DNA of 64,000 nt from positions 48,560,975-48,624,974 of the forward strand of contig JACSVZ010000007.1 of NCBI GenBank assembly GCA_014706295.1, given 5' to 3'. Of the stretch, positions 35,601-43,488 are shown piece by piece (position 1 is the stretch's first letter; each line of letters begins with the position of its first letter). Source of the stretch: Lycocorax pyrrhopterus obiensis. Lineage: Eukaryota; Chordata; Aves; Passeriformes; Paradisaeidae. The translations under genes and the position numbers were made by a program. The notes beneath the pieces were generated by a model. It was not told the DNA's origin. It made no database searches and worked only from the letters and a program-made list of their open reading frames with translations.

Positions 35601-37293
35601 ATACTTACTAGGTATTTACATGTTACAGAAAGATAAAATAGAAATATTTAGCATTGATTCTTGTGAAGTATCATTCTTCTAGCAATACCACGAGTTGAAG
35701 AGCTACCATTGTCCTCAGTGAGGACTGAAATCTGGCATTTGGTGTAAGAGTTGCTGGATATGTGTAGGTCCCATGGATTTCAGTGGCAGTGTTGAAATCG
35801 TTGAATCCAACAGTACTTCTGTGGTCCTGTGTCCATACCCCAGGCCTGTCTCTACTTTATGCTGAGAGAAGACCTGGTGTGCTTCATCATCCTTTGCCTT
35901 TGTCTCTGATTTCCAAAACCAGCCTGGACTAATCAAGTGCTGTAGCCTGAACCCTTAATGAAGACTAGTGTATGAGGACTGTGAACCCCAGGACTTGGAA
36001 CAGACATGCTAAATGTCACTCAGCATAAGACACCCTTGTAACACATGACTTCCTAAGGTGAAACAATAATTCTGTTTGAAAAGTCAATTTTCCTGGTACT
36101 TAAGGTCTGATCCTTCTTGACTCCCAGGGAATACTCTGTAGGAAGAATCAAATCAGGTATAAAGAATCAAAAAGGTATAAAAATATCCACTTATACTAAC
36201 GTCTTTCACTGACTGCTTGTGGAGGCTTTGTAGAGGAGGGGGTCACCACTGGAGATTTCACACTGTTGCATGACTAGGTCTTACAAAGCTTCACATCACC
36301 TGTGCATGACTTAAGTGATAGAATGACCAGGGCTGTTCACTCTGCTACTGACTTCCTAATGTGTCTGATCTATAAGGTGTGAGAGCGTGTTCCTTTCTTT
36401 TCTTATCCCCAGCCTGCCATACTGCACAGTGCCTGTGAAACAACACAGATGTTCTGTAGACATTTGTATCTGGTGTTGCTGCATGCATATTGTTAATCAG
36501 CACTTCAGGAAAAAATGGGAGGATTATGCAGATGTGTTACTGTGCTAGCCCTTCATGCTTTTTTGAAAAGAATCTTTTCATAGCAGAAGCCAGATCACCT
36601 GAGTCTGAGGCATCTATTACTGTCTCATTTGTTCTGCTGAGTACCCTAGTTTGCACAGACCCTCCCAGCAAACTCAGTGGAGAGTTTTGAGCAAAATAAG
36701 TAATAATTCAGAGGAACTCAACACCATGGAAATAAATGCCTTCATGAGGACTTCATTGCTTTTCTACCTGTAACTTTTAACTCCCCTTAGTTCTGGAGCT
36801 CAGCAAATCAGCAAGGAAAGCGCCTCTTCAGAAGCTGTTGAAAGAAGGGCATTAGGTGCTGATGTACTACTGGGACATAAGGGATCTGGAGGAGAACACT
36901 TGAGGGGGGACATGCATTTAGTCTAGTTCATTAAATATTTTGTAAAACAGTCATAGGACAGCTGAGAGTCAGAACAGGGTCAACAACATATGTTGCCTTT
37001 CTGATCTCTAAAATACTGAGAATATATTTCTGTCTTCCTACAAGATCTCTTATTCAAAATACTCTCATTTTTAGCTTATAATGGTTGTTTCCAAAAGTCT
37101 CCTTCTGAGCTTAATTAACTGACACTCTGTTTGCTTGCAGGTGTTTGGAATCCATATAAATAAGTGGAAACTTGACAGGAAATTAGGCATCTACGTGTTG
37201 CTTCTTTATGCTGTTTTCCTGTGTTTATCTATAATGATAGAGTTCAATGTCTTCACCTTTGTCAACTTCCCTATGTGCCGAGAAGAACTTTAA
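8601..37293 (+). CDS. SLC24A4: SLC24A4 (NCKX4), K+-dependent Na+/Ca2+ exchanger, exons 3-17, 3' partial gene
   Basis: NCKX4 is a plasma-membrane antiporter that extrudes Ca2+ and K+ in exchange for Na+; in mammals it acts in olfactory neurons, brain and ameloblasts. Fifteen exons placed by hand join into 522 codons without a frameshift or stop. Counting the split first codon as residue 1: a hydrophobic helix at about 20-45, alpha-1 repeat about 61-102 with the key Glu73 (STPEL), helices about 125-145 and 150-165, a hydrophilic cytoplasmic loop about 167-325, a helical block about 325-385, alpha-2 repeat about 390-431 with Asp402 (SVPDC) and Asp429 (NVFDI), and two C-terminal helices. Asp402 and Asp429 are 27 residues apart, as are D548 and D575 of NCKX2. 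Human NCKX4 is about 620 residues, so roughly 100 N-terminal residues (signal peptide and extracellular N-terminus) are missing upstream. The ending MCREEL resembles human NCKX4 (MCREDD), whereas I recall NCKX3 ending in MCGDH. Paralogue NCKX3 is the only serious alternative. Confidence 0.93.
8678..9877 (+). other. SLC24A4: SLC24A4 intron 3
   Basis: A GT-AG intron of 1.2 kb (gtaagt ... tttatag). It contains one CR1 LINE 3' end, listed separately, and otherwise no recognisable element. A short A/C-rich tract (aaacaaaaccaaacc) sits near 9187. Confidence 0.85.
8875..8981 (+). mobile_element. CR1 LINE fragment, 3' end, + orientation
   Basis: The stretch contains the typical CR1 3' terminal phrase 'gacttgatgatcttaaggat' with 'cttttccaacctaaat', followed by degenerate copies of the ATTCTRTG-type terminal repeat (attctgttac, ctgtgattc). 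CR1 elements in birds are nearly always 5'-truncated, as here (about 100 bp). The 3' end faces right, so the element lies on the + strand inside intron 3. The sequence is moderately diverged and has no coding capacity. Confidence 0.8.
9878..9952 (+). CDS. SLC24A4: SLC24A4 exon 4
   Basis: A 75-nt, phase 0 to phase 0 exon (25 codons) with acceptor ctttatag and donor gtatgt. It encodes [20 protein letters not shown] followed by EKICE, the end of the first transmembrane helix and the conserved [10 protein letters not shown] motif that leads into the alpha-1 repeat. It is almost invariant among NCKX3/4 proteins. Confidence 0.95.
9953..11847 (+). other. SLC24A4: SLC24A4 intron 4
   Basis: A GT-AG intron of 1.9 kb (gtatgt ... 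cttctag). It holds an A/C-rich simple tract at about 10466-10500 (units of the type CAAAA/CCAAAA). I see no transposon or RNA gene. Confidence 0.85.
10466..10500. repeat. A-rich (CCAAAA)n-like simple repeat
   Basis: A run of A residues followed by alternating ccaaaa, caaaa and ccaaaa units. This is low-complexity sequence. It could be a decayed retroelement tail, but no element body is recognisable beside it. Confidence 0.7.
11848..11932 (+). CDS. SLC24A4: SLC24A4 exon 5 (alpha-1 repeat, first part)
   Basis: An 85-nt exon with acceptor cttctag and donor gtatgg. It encodes [20 protein letters not shown] then PELFASVI, and ends after the first base of a Gly codon (phase 1). The [14 protein letters not shown] motif is the core of the alpha-1 repeat. 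Its glutamate (Glu73 of the fragment) corresponds to Glu188 of NCKX2, one of the two acidic residues central to cation binding. Confidence 0.96.
12190..12405 (+). mobile_element. CR1 LINE fragment (internal), + orientation
   Basis: The sequence runs through typical sense-strand CR1 text: 'gagcagccctgaggagaaag', 'acttgggggtgttggatgat', 'cccagaaaaccaactgtatc', 'ctgggctgcaccaaaagcag' and 'gaggtgattctgcccctcta', stopping shortly after 'gagaccccgt'. In the CR1 consensus this is the coding/3' region immediately upstream of the part represented by the adjoining minus-strand piece. The normal 3' continuation is absent; the sequence switches at about 12405 to an inverted CR1 3' end. Confidence 0.85.
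12406..12845 (-). mobile_element. CR1 LINE fragment, 3' part, - orientation
   Basis: Read on the + strand this is reverse-complement CR1: 'gagacctttaaaggacatct', 'aactagatcaggttgctcag', 'ccatccaacctaaccctgaa', 'ctgaatctaccctcttttag', 'tttaaaaccattaccccttg' and 'cctcagagccttctcttttc'. The 3' terminal repeat units and about 25 bp of the usual 3' end are missing at the left edge, where it abuts the + strand CR1 piece. The right edge fades out near 12845. Confidence 0.88.
13443..13546 (+). CDS. SLC24A4: SLC24A4 exon 6 (alpha-1 repeat, second part)
   Basis: A 104-nt exon with acceptor ctctgcag and donor gttagt. It completes the split Gly codon and encodes [20 protein letters not shown] followed by [14 protein letters not shown], ending in phase 0. 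The [16 protein letters not shown] motif is the second half of alpha-1. Alpha-1 ends in VFN where alpha-2 has VFD, the normal NCKX asymmetry. Confidence 0.96.
13547..14281 (+). other. SLC24A4: SLC24A4 intron 6
   Basis: A GT-AG intron of 0.7 kb (gttagt ... tttttcag). It contains a short (TTTG)n tract near its 3' end and nothing else recognisable. Confidence 0.85.
14208..14229. repeat. (TTTG)n microsatellite
   Basis: About five TTTG units in tandem, 50 bp upstream of the exon 7 acceptor. The run may contribute to the pyrimidine-rich upstream region, but it is probably only a simple repeat. Confidence 0.8.
14282..14356 (+). CDS. SLC24A4: SLC24A4 exon 7
   Basis: A 75-nt, phase 0 to phase 0 exon with acceptor tttttcag and donor gtaagt. 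It encodes [20 protein letters not shown] then IILIV. The [14 protein letters not shown] segment is a conserved linker entering the next transmembrane helix (human NCKX4 has WAVCRDSVYYTISV, from memory). Pro/Cys differences from human are conservative. Confidence 0.95.
14357..15366 (+). other. SLC24A4: SLC24A4 intron 7
   Basis: A GT-AG intron of 1.0 kb (gtaagt ... ttttag), with a strong polypyrimidine tract before the acceptor. I see no repeats or RNA genes in it. Confidence 0.85.
15367..15392 (+). CDS. SLC24A4: SLC24A4 exon 8 (26-nt microexon)
   Basis: A 26-nt exon with acceptor cctccttttag and donor gtaagt. It encodes FIYDEKIE plus the first two bases of a Trp codon (phase 2). Its identity is secure because the peptide FIYDE(K)I(E)W, continued by exon 9, is conserved in NCKX4, and because the frames of exons 7 and 9 need exactly this phase. 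The exon is too short to be seen by ordinary ORF scanning. Confidence 0.93.
15393..16094 (+). other. SLC24A4: SLC24A4 intron 8
   Basis: A GT-AG phase-2 intron of 0.7 kb. Its 3' splice site is tctttttgag, with G rather than C or T at position -3. No repeats were recognised. Confidence 0.82.
16095..16148 (+). CDS. SLC24A4: SLC24A4 exon 9
   Basis: A 54-nt exon that completes the Trp codon and encodes [17 protein letters not shown], ending after two bases of a Lys codon (phase 2; donor gtaagt). It forms a transmembrane helix and the start of the cytoplasmic loop. The acceptor is a GAG rather than the usual CAG/TAG, but the reading frame and the WW(E) motif leave no good alternative. Confidence 0.92.
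16149..17189 (+). other. SLC24A4: SLC24A4 intron 9
   Basis: A GT-AG phase-2 intron of 1.0 kb (gtaagt ... cactttcag). No transposon or RNA gene was recognised. Confidence 0.85.
17190..17332 (+). CDS. SLC24A4: SLC24A4 exon 10 (start of cytoplasmic loop)
   Basis: A 143-nt exon with acceptor cactttcag and donor gtaagg. It encodes [15 protein letters not shown] followed by a hydrophilic stretch containing [11 protein letters not shown] and [12 protein letters not shown]. It ends in phase 1. The YNV(K/R)MQ and SYDDPS(V/I)PLL motifs match human NCKX4 (from memory). This is the beginning of the large intracellular loop between the two halves of the exchanger. Confidence 0.95.
17333..21974 (+). other. 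SLC24A4: SLC24A4 intron 10
   Basis: A GT-AG phase-1 intron of 4.6 kb (gtaagg ... gatcattag). The 3' splice site has a weak, interrupted pyrimidine tract, with a plausible branch sequence (gctaact) about 30 bases upstream. The intron contains a perfect short inverted repeat (listed separately) and a short (TA)n run near 20000-20017. I recognise no LINE or LTR sequence. Confidence 0.83.
18277..18323. repeat. Perfect 20-bp inverted repeat with 7-nt spacer
   Basis: The arms at 18277-18296 and 18304-18323 are exact reverse complements (core tcctatgagaaataatt / aattatttctcatagga), with the spacer ttaaatg between them. The transcript could form a 20-bp stem plus one G-U pair. The pairing does not continue into the flanks. 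No family was recognised; it may be a solo MITE-like fold-back, a small palindromic duplication or a chance hairpin. Confidence 0.85.
21975..22144 (+). CDS. SLC24A4: SLC24A4 exon 11 (cytoplasmic loop)
   Basis: A 170-nt exon that completes a Val codon and encodes [40 protein letters not shown] and [16 protein letters not shown], ending in phase 0 with donor gtacgt. The MVDEI.SSPPK and [19 protein letters not shown](L/M)RMASR(I/L)IINE motifs are highly conserved in NCKX3/4. It lies in the intracellular loop. The acceptor (gatcattag) is weak, but the frame and homology fix it. Confidence 0.95.
22145..24072 (+). other. SLC24A4: SLC24A4 intron 11
   Basis: A GT-AG phase-0 intron of 1.9 kb (gtacgt ... 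gacactgcag). It has a short (TG)n run near 22390-22402. No transposon fragment was recognised. Confidence 0.84.
24073..24217 (+). CDS. SLC24A4: SLC24A4 exon 12 (variable part of cytoplasmic loop)
   Basis: A 145-nt exon with acceptor acactgcag and donor gtaagg. It encodes [40 protein letters not shown] and SLTPFSVP, and ends in phase 1. RQRLI.SANG, ENIENGN.PV and L(S/T)PFSVP match human NCKX4. The middle is Glu/Gln/Asn-rich, and it appears to lack the proline-rich expansion I remember in the human protein between ENIENGN and PFSVP, so this loop is shorter here. Confidence 0.94.
25271..25341. repeat. 27-bp tandem repeat, TAA/TAG-rich
   Basis: Two adjacent identical copies of a 27-base unit (aatgacaacagtagtaataa then tagtaat) are followed by a partial, degenerate third copy (agtaataataacaacag). 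It is a small compound minisatellite, likely polymorphic. It lies about 57 bp to the left of a minus-strand CR1 3' end, where such elements often seed simple repeats. Confidence 0.85.
25398..25610 (-). mobile_element. CR1 LINE fragment, 3' end, - orientation
   Basis: On the + strand it starts 'catagaatcctatgatcagt' then 'aaggttggaaaaaatgtctg', the reverse complement of a CR1 3' terminus with its terminal repeat (CATAGAATC). It continues through recognisable CR1 text such as 'attgagtccagccattaacc' and 'ctgccagagacagcgattcc'. About 200 bp remain and the copy is fairly diverged. It belongs to a CR1 subfamily different from the intron 5 copies, judged by the 'AACCCAA...TGCC' section. Confidence 0.82.
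31895..32061 (+). CDS. SLC24A4: SLC24A4 exon 13 (second membrane half begins)
   Basis: A 167-nt exon with acceptor tgtcctgcag and donor gtaagt. It completes an Asp codon and encodes [40 protein letters not shown] and [15 protein letters not shown], ending in phase 0. The [19 protein letters not shown] motif is a family signature marking the return from the cytoplasmic loop into the membrane. Two hydrophobic helices are evident. Confidence 0.96.
32062..33490 (+). other. SLC24A4: SLC24A4 intron 13
   Basis: A GT-AG phase-0 intron of 1.4 kb (gtaagt ... cttgttcag). It contains a small imperfect inverted repeat around 32233-32262 (ttgggcc/ggcccaa and tactgtat/atacagta interleaved). Nothing else was recognised. 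Confidence 0.84.
33491..33605 (+). CDS. SLC24A4: SLC24A4 exon 14 (alpha-2 repeat, first part)
   Basis: A 115-nt exon with acceptor cttgttcag and donor gtactg. It encodes [20 protein letters not shown] then [18 protein letters not shown], and ends after the first base of a Gly codon (phase 1). [20 protein letters not shown] is the alpha-2 core. Asp402 of the fragment corresponds to Asp548 of NCKX2, the partner of Glu188 in cation binding. Confidence 0.97.
33606..34774 (+). other. SLC24A4: SLC24A4 intron 14
   Basis: A GT-AG phase-1 intron of 1.2 kb, with a strong T-rich tract before its acceptor (tttttttctctgcag). The minus strand of this intron is open for 163 codons (33905-34396). I treat that as chance because it resembles no family I know and lies inside a secure intron. 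Confidence 0.84.
34775..34887 (+). CDS. SLC24A4: SLC24A4 exon 15 (alpha-2 repeat, second part)
   Basis: A 113-nt exon with acceptor ctctgcag and donor gtatgt. It completes the Gly codon and encodes [20 protein letters not shown] then [17 protein letters not shown], ending in phase 0. The SN.VGSNVFD motif closes alpha-2. Asp429 of the fragment corresponds to Asp575 of NCKX2, the residue known to confer K+ dependence, so this protein is predicted to be a true K+-dependent exchanger. Confidence 0.97.
34888..35496 (+). other. SLC24A4: SLC24A4 intron 15
   Basis: A GT-AG phase-0 intron of 0.6 kb (gtatgt ... ttccacag). No recognisable element. Confidence 0.85.
35497..35562 (+). CDS. SLC24A4: SLC24A4 exon 16
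   Basis: A 66-nt, phase 0 to phase 0 exon (22 codons) with acceptor ttccacag and donor gtaagt. It encodes [20 protein letters not shown] followed by LT. This is the conserved link out of alpha-2 plus most of the penultimate transmembrane helix. The KINS(K/R)[15 protein letters not shown] sequence favours NCKX4 over NCKX3. Confidence 0.95.
35563..37140 (+). other. SLC24A4: SLC24A4 intron 16
   Basis: A GT-AG phase-0 intron of 1.6 kb (gtaagt ... tttgcttgcag). No transposon or RNA gene was recognised. Confidence 0.85.
37141..37293 (+). CDS. SLC24A4: SLC24A4 exon 17, C-terminus and stop
   Basis: The coding part of the last exon is 153 nt including the TAA stop at 37291-37293. It begins after the acceptor tttgcttgcag and encodes [40 protein letters not shown] and [10 protein letters not shown]. 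It contains the last transmembrane helix and the conserved C-terminal FNVFTFVN(L/F)PMC motif. The final CREEL resembles NCKX4 (CREDD) rather than NCKX3. Confidence 0.96.
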   Translation: MFGIHINKWKLDRKLGIYVLLLYAVFLCLSIMIEFNVFTFVNFPMCREEL

Positions 37294-38160
37294 TCCACAA
37301 CAAGGAGAGAGACTGAAATTCTTCTGATTACACATGCTGTAAATGACAGGAGGCATTTCACATTTCTACCTTCTTTCCATCAGTAATTTGAGTGTCATTC
37401 CTGCTTCATCAGCTAACAAGCACTTTTACCTGTACGGAAGGAAAGCATACCTTTCTTTTAACATGCTAGCTGAAGGCAACCAAAGCATTTTCCTCACCTT
37501 TGGATATTGCTGCTCAGTCATAAAGCTACATGGATCTTACACAGAACTCTAAAAGGACCCATTTCTGGGCATTCTGTTGTGGTTTTCATTATCCTGTTGC
37601 AGACAATCAACCATCACCATCAAGGTTAGCAAGAGGATGGGATAAAAATCTTTGTAGTTCTTTTGACATTTACTTTCCATGGAAGGATAAGAGGCAAGTT
37701 CAGAACCTTTCTTGGCTCAGTAAGAATATTTAAACTACAGGACCAGAAAGTCCAAGGCACATATCATGGCATGCACTGTTGAGGACATCATTTCCCACTT
37801 CAAGTGCTCTGCTTATAGAGAAACTGCACTGACAGTTTTTGATGGCAGTGTTGGATATTTATCACTCTGTTCAATGAACAATGTGGCAGAGAAAGAAGAG
37901 GAAATGGTTGTATGTTGTATCACTTGTGATGATGCACACTAGAAATCAGAGTATCTGCATACTGAAGAAGAGAATTTACATGCAGAAATTCATACTTGAA
38001 AAATATGTTTTATTATTAATGAGGAATGCTGTCTACATAAATATAAACTGACATTTGTGGAATATTACACCACAAGAAAAACTTTGCATTGGCCATTGTA
38101 AGCCCATTGTGTAAATTTAGAAGAAACTAAACGAATAAAATGTAACTGGGTGCTCAGTAA
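37294..38160 (+). other. SLC24A4: SLC24A4 3' UTR (short form)
   Basis: Non-coding sequence runs from the stop codon to just past the first good poly(A) signal at 38134. Several ATTTA motifs occur within it (for example in the 37850-38040 region), which could affect mRNA stability. The exact cleavage site is not visible from sequence alone. Confidence 0.65.
38134..38139 (+). terminator. SLC24A4: Poly(A) signal AATAAA, proximal
   Basis: Canonical AATAAA in 'aacgaataaaatgtaactgg', about 840 bp after the stop codon. It is followed within 25-45 bases by a U/GU-rich stretch (cagttattgttatcagc), as expected of a functional cleavage site. This is the strongest candidate for the short 3' end. Confidence 0.6.
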
Positions 38161-41100
38161 CTATCAGTTATTGTTATCAGCTGGGAGTAGTAGCTGAACA
38201 TAATCCGGACTTTCTGACAACAAAACCCACCCTGATTATGATTTGGTTTGATTCAGTTCGATTGGTGGGAGGAAGAAGCTTATTTCATCAGTCGAGAAGC
38301 TGGTGTATTCTTCACCATTTTTTCTTATTCCTAGAAGCTTAATGAAGATGAGTGTCTGACACGAAGCAGTGCAGATAAGAATCACCCTGACAAAAGCAAG
38401 TCTGTCAACAGAATGTGGTCCTTGATTTGATTGCATGCAAGTTTTGAAGCATGATATACTTCTTTTTAACCCCAAGTAGAAGCCAAGTTTTGATATCCTT
38501 TCCACCAGCATAAATCTGATATAAGGAATTACTCTGGATATAATTGACAGCAAGATCCAGCCCAAAGTATTAAAATAGTGGGTAACATTCCACATTTTAG
38601 CAGTGATATAATTGTAAATCACTGAGACAGGATATTTTGAGTTGCTACTAAACTTTAAAAATATTTGAAGCTGTATGTGAATGATCACATAAAGTTTCTA
38701 AAGAAGCACAGTTACCTTTATACATAGATTTTTTTAATTTTTTAATGTTTATAAACCAAACCAAACCTATCAACTAACAGTTGATGTGTTTTTAAATATA
38801 TTAATATTTTCCATTAAGACTATATATAAAAATTGTGTCAGTGAGAATATACTATAAAAACTTAGCAAATAAGCACTTACTCAGAAAGTTCCTTCTTTTG
38901 ACATATATGACAAATAATTATGTTTAGCCAGGTGACATGCAGAATACTGTTTACACCAGGCAATGAGTTTACAATTAAAACTATATTTTAAATTATTTTA
39001 GGATAAATTGAAGAGTGTATTCTGCTGCTGGGGTTTTTTTTAAGAATTGGGTCCATTCAGTGTGATTCTGAAGAAAAAAAGAGCAACACATTTGTTATTT
39101 GCTTTACATTTTGTTACAAATGTCAGTATTAGTATCCATTTAGGGTTTCTTACCTTAATTAAATCGTTATGTTGTTAAACTAAGAACTAAAAATGGGCAC
39201 AAATACAGCATTACTAAAATGCTTTATTGAATAGGCAAGAACGGCAGTAAACACATTTTATCTCAAGTGTGCCAGTGACCCCATTTCCAGGCATTCATGA
39301 CGTTTTTGCTGCAGTATAAAGCTGAGGAGATGGAATTCATGTTCATCTTTGAGTCTTCTGTTGCAGAAAGGCTGTGAAAATGCAGCATACTGCTGCACCT
39401 CTGTAGGAGCATCCCTCTCTAGGAGCATAATTACTCTCTCCCCTGCTGTCTTTCAGGAAGATGGTTTACTGTTGAAAATCTGGTGATGGCTTAGATTTGA
39501 GCCTGAAAGGAGCAGAGAGAGAGGCTGAGTAAATGGGTTTTTTCCTATATTCTGCTGTTGTGTGGTCTTGGAGAACTGTCTCCAAGCAAACATTTGCTCT
39601 CCTGTGCACAGTTCAGGCGGCTCAGTTGTCTTTACATAATAGAAGAGTAGTTCCAAAGTCTGGTTTTGAATGCCTAGTGATCAGCTGAGTTGACAGGGAT
39701 GAGGGCATCAAAGTTTATAGTGCCAGATCTAGCAAACTGTACTGTACCTTCGTATTTCTGAGCCAGGCAACTTCAGAAGAGTATGGGCACCAATTTTTTC
39801 TGTAGCAGCTGACTCTCAGCCCAAATATGCACGAATTTTGTTTGCTAATTCCATAAGTCCTTCACACATCATGTGGAATTGCTCTGCCTAGTCTGAGTAT
39901 CACCTGCTCCAGTAAACCAGTGTTGTGTTTTAGCAAGAAACAGTCCCAGAATCCAGAACAACCTTTACAGCATGTGGCTGGTTCCTGTAATCTACTGCTC
40001 TCCCTGAGACATAGACCCACTTCAGGACAATTTATATTGAATTCTAATACTGCATTTCATGGGGTGTTCTCATCTGTGTCTACTGGTATGAGGCAGGTAT
40101 CATGCCATGCCTATCATTATAAGTAACATTAGTAGGATTCTCCTTTGACACCACCACATGAGCAAGGATGTATTGTTTGCCAAAGAATTATGAGATGCTG
40201 TGTTAGGGCCTTGATGACACGTAATCATATGAAGTAGTTCAAGAAGTTCCTAAGTAGTCCTTACCCAAATGCTAAAATAAATAGTTATACACTAAGCCAT
40301 GCAGGTAAACTGAATGGTCCAGGAAAGATCTGATTGACAAATTGTTGTATTTTAGATAAACCCTCATCAGACTGTATCACTAATTCAGGAGGCTGATGCC
40401 GAGTAATAACAGACTAGTGCCTTTCACATGTATACAAAAAAAAAACCAAAACATTAACTTGTGTGGTCAGGAAACCATTACAAATTTTGCCATTTTCTGG
40501 TTGAGAAAAGGAGTCATTTGTGCTTGGCTGTCCACAGTTAGCACAGTTCTATACTGCAGCTGTTCAGATTGTATCTATAAAATTTTGTAGCCATTTTGTT
40601 TTATTAACCACTGCAAAAGATAGCTGGCTGAGTTTGGAATGTATGTCACAATGTTCTGTAAGTTAATGTTCAGCTCAAGAGCGAAAAGAAAGCTGGTGGA
40701 TGTGAGAGAGAAAACTGTTAGTGTGATCTGAAATTTGCCAGCATACTAACACTGAAAAGTAACACAACTCAGAAAAAGATATCCCATATCCAGCAAAGCT
40801 TAACTTCAATAGGTTTGATTCCATTTTAAAGCTAAGCATCTATCCAAGTGCCTTGCTGGATTGTGTCCTAAGATGACAGCGGAGCATGGTTTCTGAGTTA
40901 TCATATTCAGTTCTTTCCATGTTCTATTGGTTTTGTAGGCTAAAGATTTTATTTCTTTCTCAAATTAAAAGGTTTGACCAGAATCTGTGGACTTCTGCTC
41001 TGCTGATACCACTTTGGATTTTCACTCTTGTAAATAAGAGAACTTGTTCCTTGTCTCAGACTTCTAAACTGTGCATCTGCCCTTGTGTATGAGCAGGATC

Positions 41101-42659
41101 AAAACTGAGTTACAGCTGGCCAAGGAGGGCTTTTAGCAGCTCGTTTGTGCTGCAGTTCCTGTGGAGTAGCACAGTCCCACACAGACCCATGGGGTGTAAT
41201 CCTGTCTGTAGCAAGGAACTGGGAGTGTTTCCATTGGGTTCAGCAGTGTTTGATTCCATTTATTTACCATAACAATTGTACTGCATTATAAAGTATTGCT
41301 TGAGTAAAGATTTCAAGCTCAGGATCTGCATGTCTAAATCTAAGAAGCTACAGATATGGTTATTTTCATGTCTCTTTGATGATCTAAGGACTTCTCTCTG
41401 GGTGAAGTCTAGCCTAGAAGAACACCTTAAGTCTTCCCAACAGGTACAGCCTAGTCAACCATCTTCCTCCTGTCTCAGTCGTTGGCGTGCCAATTTTATT
41501 TTGTTTTTATATGCTTGCGCAGCTGTAACAAACAAAATTAGCTTCTGGATTTAGATTATATTTGTGAACTTTCTGTCAACATGTAAACAAATGGTGAAGG
41601 TCTTTACTAATCTAATACTTAGCAGTTATAGAGAAGATTCTCTTCTGTCTTTGATTTCCCTTGTGACTCTGCTTTAATTACACTTGTTTCTATTATGTGT
41701 TTGCTCTAGTTGCACAAATGCCTCATGAGTTTTGTTGTCTTCCTTTCTTGGATTTCTTGCAATTGTAATGCCATTGACTTGTGTCCTACTGTTAGTTGGT
41801 TTTGGTAGAGTTCTTTAAGCTGTAGAAATACTGTCTGATTATTCATGCCAAGGAAAGATCAGACATTATGTAATATGAAACAGGCACTAAAATAACTCCG
41901 ATAGCAAGGTGAAACCAAAGAATCTTCCTAATTGAAGTACATCACCTTTGAGCATAATGTTCTGTCATTGCAAGCCTCAGATCTCTGTTATTTGTGATGA
42001 AAATCTCTGCAGCTCATGCATTTGCTACACAATTTTCTTTCTATTTCTATGAGTCTGAATGCCACATTTTTCATTTTGTTGGATGGTGAGATTTGTGTGA
42101 TGGTTACACAGGTGAATGACAGTGTTTAGTTCCAGAAATTCTGTACCAAACCCATTATTATTCCCTTGAACCATTTGGAAAAGTCTGTGTGCAAGTGATC
42201 AATGTCCCGCTGAAGAAGAGAATGTCATTCAACTGATGCGTGCATTCCAGTTTCTGACCTACTGTGTACATGTTTAAAAGCCTCCTTTTGAATAACTTGA
42301 GCATACACTTGTCTCACATTTACGCATGTGTGAGGTCCTGATGGTTTTTCCCCAGAGAAGTCTGTGTAAGCCTGTACATGCCTGTCCTGACACGTGAGAT
42401 GTGTGTAGCTGCTTCTCCACGGGCCGAGATGTGTAGTGATTGTGGCAATTTGTTCATCATGTGGTTCTGCTTGCTACCATACAGTGCACTGTCTGAAAGA
42501 AATGAATGATTATGGGAAATTAATGCCATTTGGATATTTTCTTAGAAGAATTGCCAGTTGGAATTTAATTCTGTTTATTTTTCTTTTTTACTTGCACAAA
42601 GAATGTAGGCTATCGTTGCCGTCCTATCGCTGAGATGGTCTTGATAAACTTGAATGACA

Positions 42660-42676
42660 AATAAAAGACAAATAAA
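42660..42676 (+). terminator. Paired AATAAA hexamers, candidate distal poly(A) signals
   Basis: Two canonical AATAAA hexamers at 42660-42665 and 42671-42676 lie 11 bases apart in 'gacaaataaaagacaaataa'. Tandem signals of this kind are common at vertebrate 3' ends. They would fit a long SLC24A4 transcript, but no transcript evidence is available. Confidence 0.35.
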
Positions 42677-43482
42677 GATTGGTTTATAGCACTAGGCATG
42701 GTGACAAATTCTAAAGGTATCAAAATATATGAAAACCAGACAGATATAATCTCTAGAAAGATTAATAACAACTGAGATGCTTCCTTTCAGAGGGTTTTTG
42801 TAGAAAGATTATGGCCTTCATTCATATACCAGTTATGTATGCAAAGAAAATTTGTAAATCTGCTTCCCCAGCAACACCTGTGTTTCGAATGGCTGTTCCT
42901 GCAGCAAAGTTATGACCAAATTCTTGACTTCACATTCTTGGGAGTGGTGCCAGTGCTCATTAATGTCCTGGTAGCTGGCACAAATTAGTATCAGTGGAAT
43001 TGAGCATAGAATTTGGCTCACGGTGTCTCCTCTGTTGCAACAAATTATTTGAAGTCATTTATGGTCACTGGAATAACTTCTGAACCTTTTAAAAACCTGT
43101 GTTTCATACTTGCAGGCATTTGCGGTGCACCCTTCAGAGGTGCATTACCTCTTCAAATATTATGGAAACTTTCTAGAACTGCTTACTTTGAAAACAGAAA
43201 GGGATGGGTTTGTAAACTGTAAATAACAGAAATCTCTCATGTTATTTATTTTTTCAATGACTGTGACCTTATGCACTGTGAATGCTCTGTGATATGGGGT
43301 CCATTGTACAGATTAATATGTCATGAAATCCAAATGGATTTAATGTGATAATTTATTACAAAATGTTGGCATGATATTTGATTATTTTTGTTGTGAAAAT
43401 TTTAAAAAGTAGTTAACTCAGCATTTATAAAGATTATAGCAGTCAGTATTATAATGCACTATATAAAAATATGTACACTATC

Positions 43483-43488
43483 AATAAA
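43483..43488 (+). terminator. AATAAA, candidate most distal poly(A) signal
   Basis: Canonical hexamer in 'tatcaataaattatataaac', followed 15-30 bases later by a GU-rich stretch (gagtgtttgctgttattc). It is the last such combination before sequence character changes, and would mark a 3' UTR of about 6.2 kb. Confidence 0.35.

Noticed and set aside
8601..37293. Assignment of the gene to SLC24A3 (NCKX3) instead of SLC24A4
   Set aside because: The loop motifs (SYDDPS.PLL, ENIENGN, PFSVP), the [11 protein letters not shown] segment and the C-terminal CREEL fit NCKX4 better, and the candidate RIN3 start downstream agrees with SLC24A4 synteny.
38236..38688. 150-codon minus-strand open frame
   Set aside because: It lies just beyond the SLC24A4 poly(A) signal in AT-rich DNA, has no recognisable domain, and no promoter or splice context was seen.
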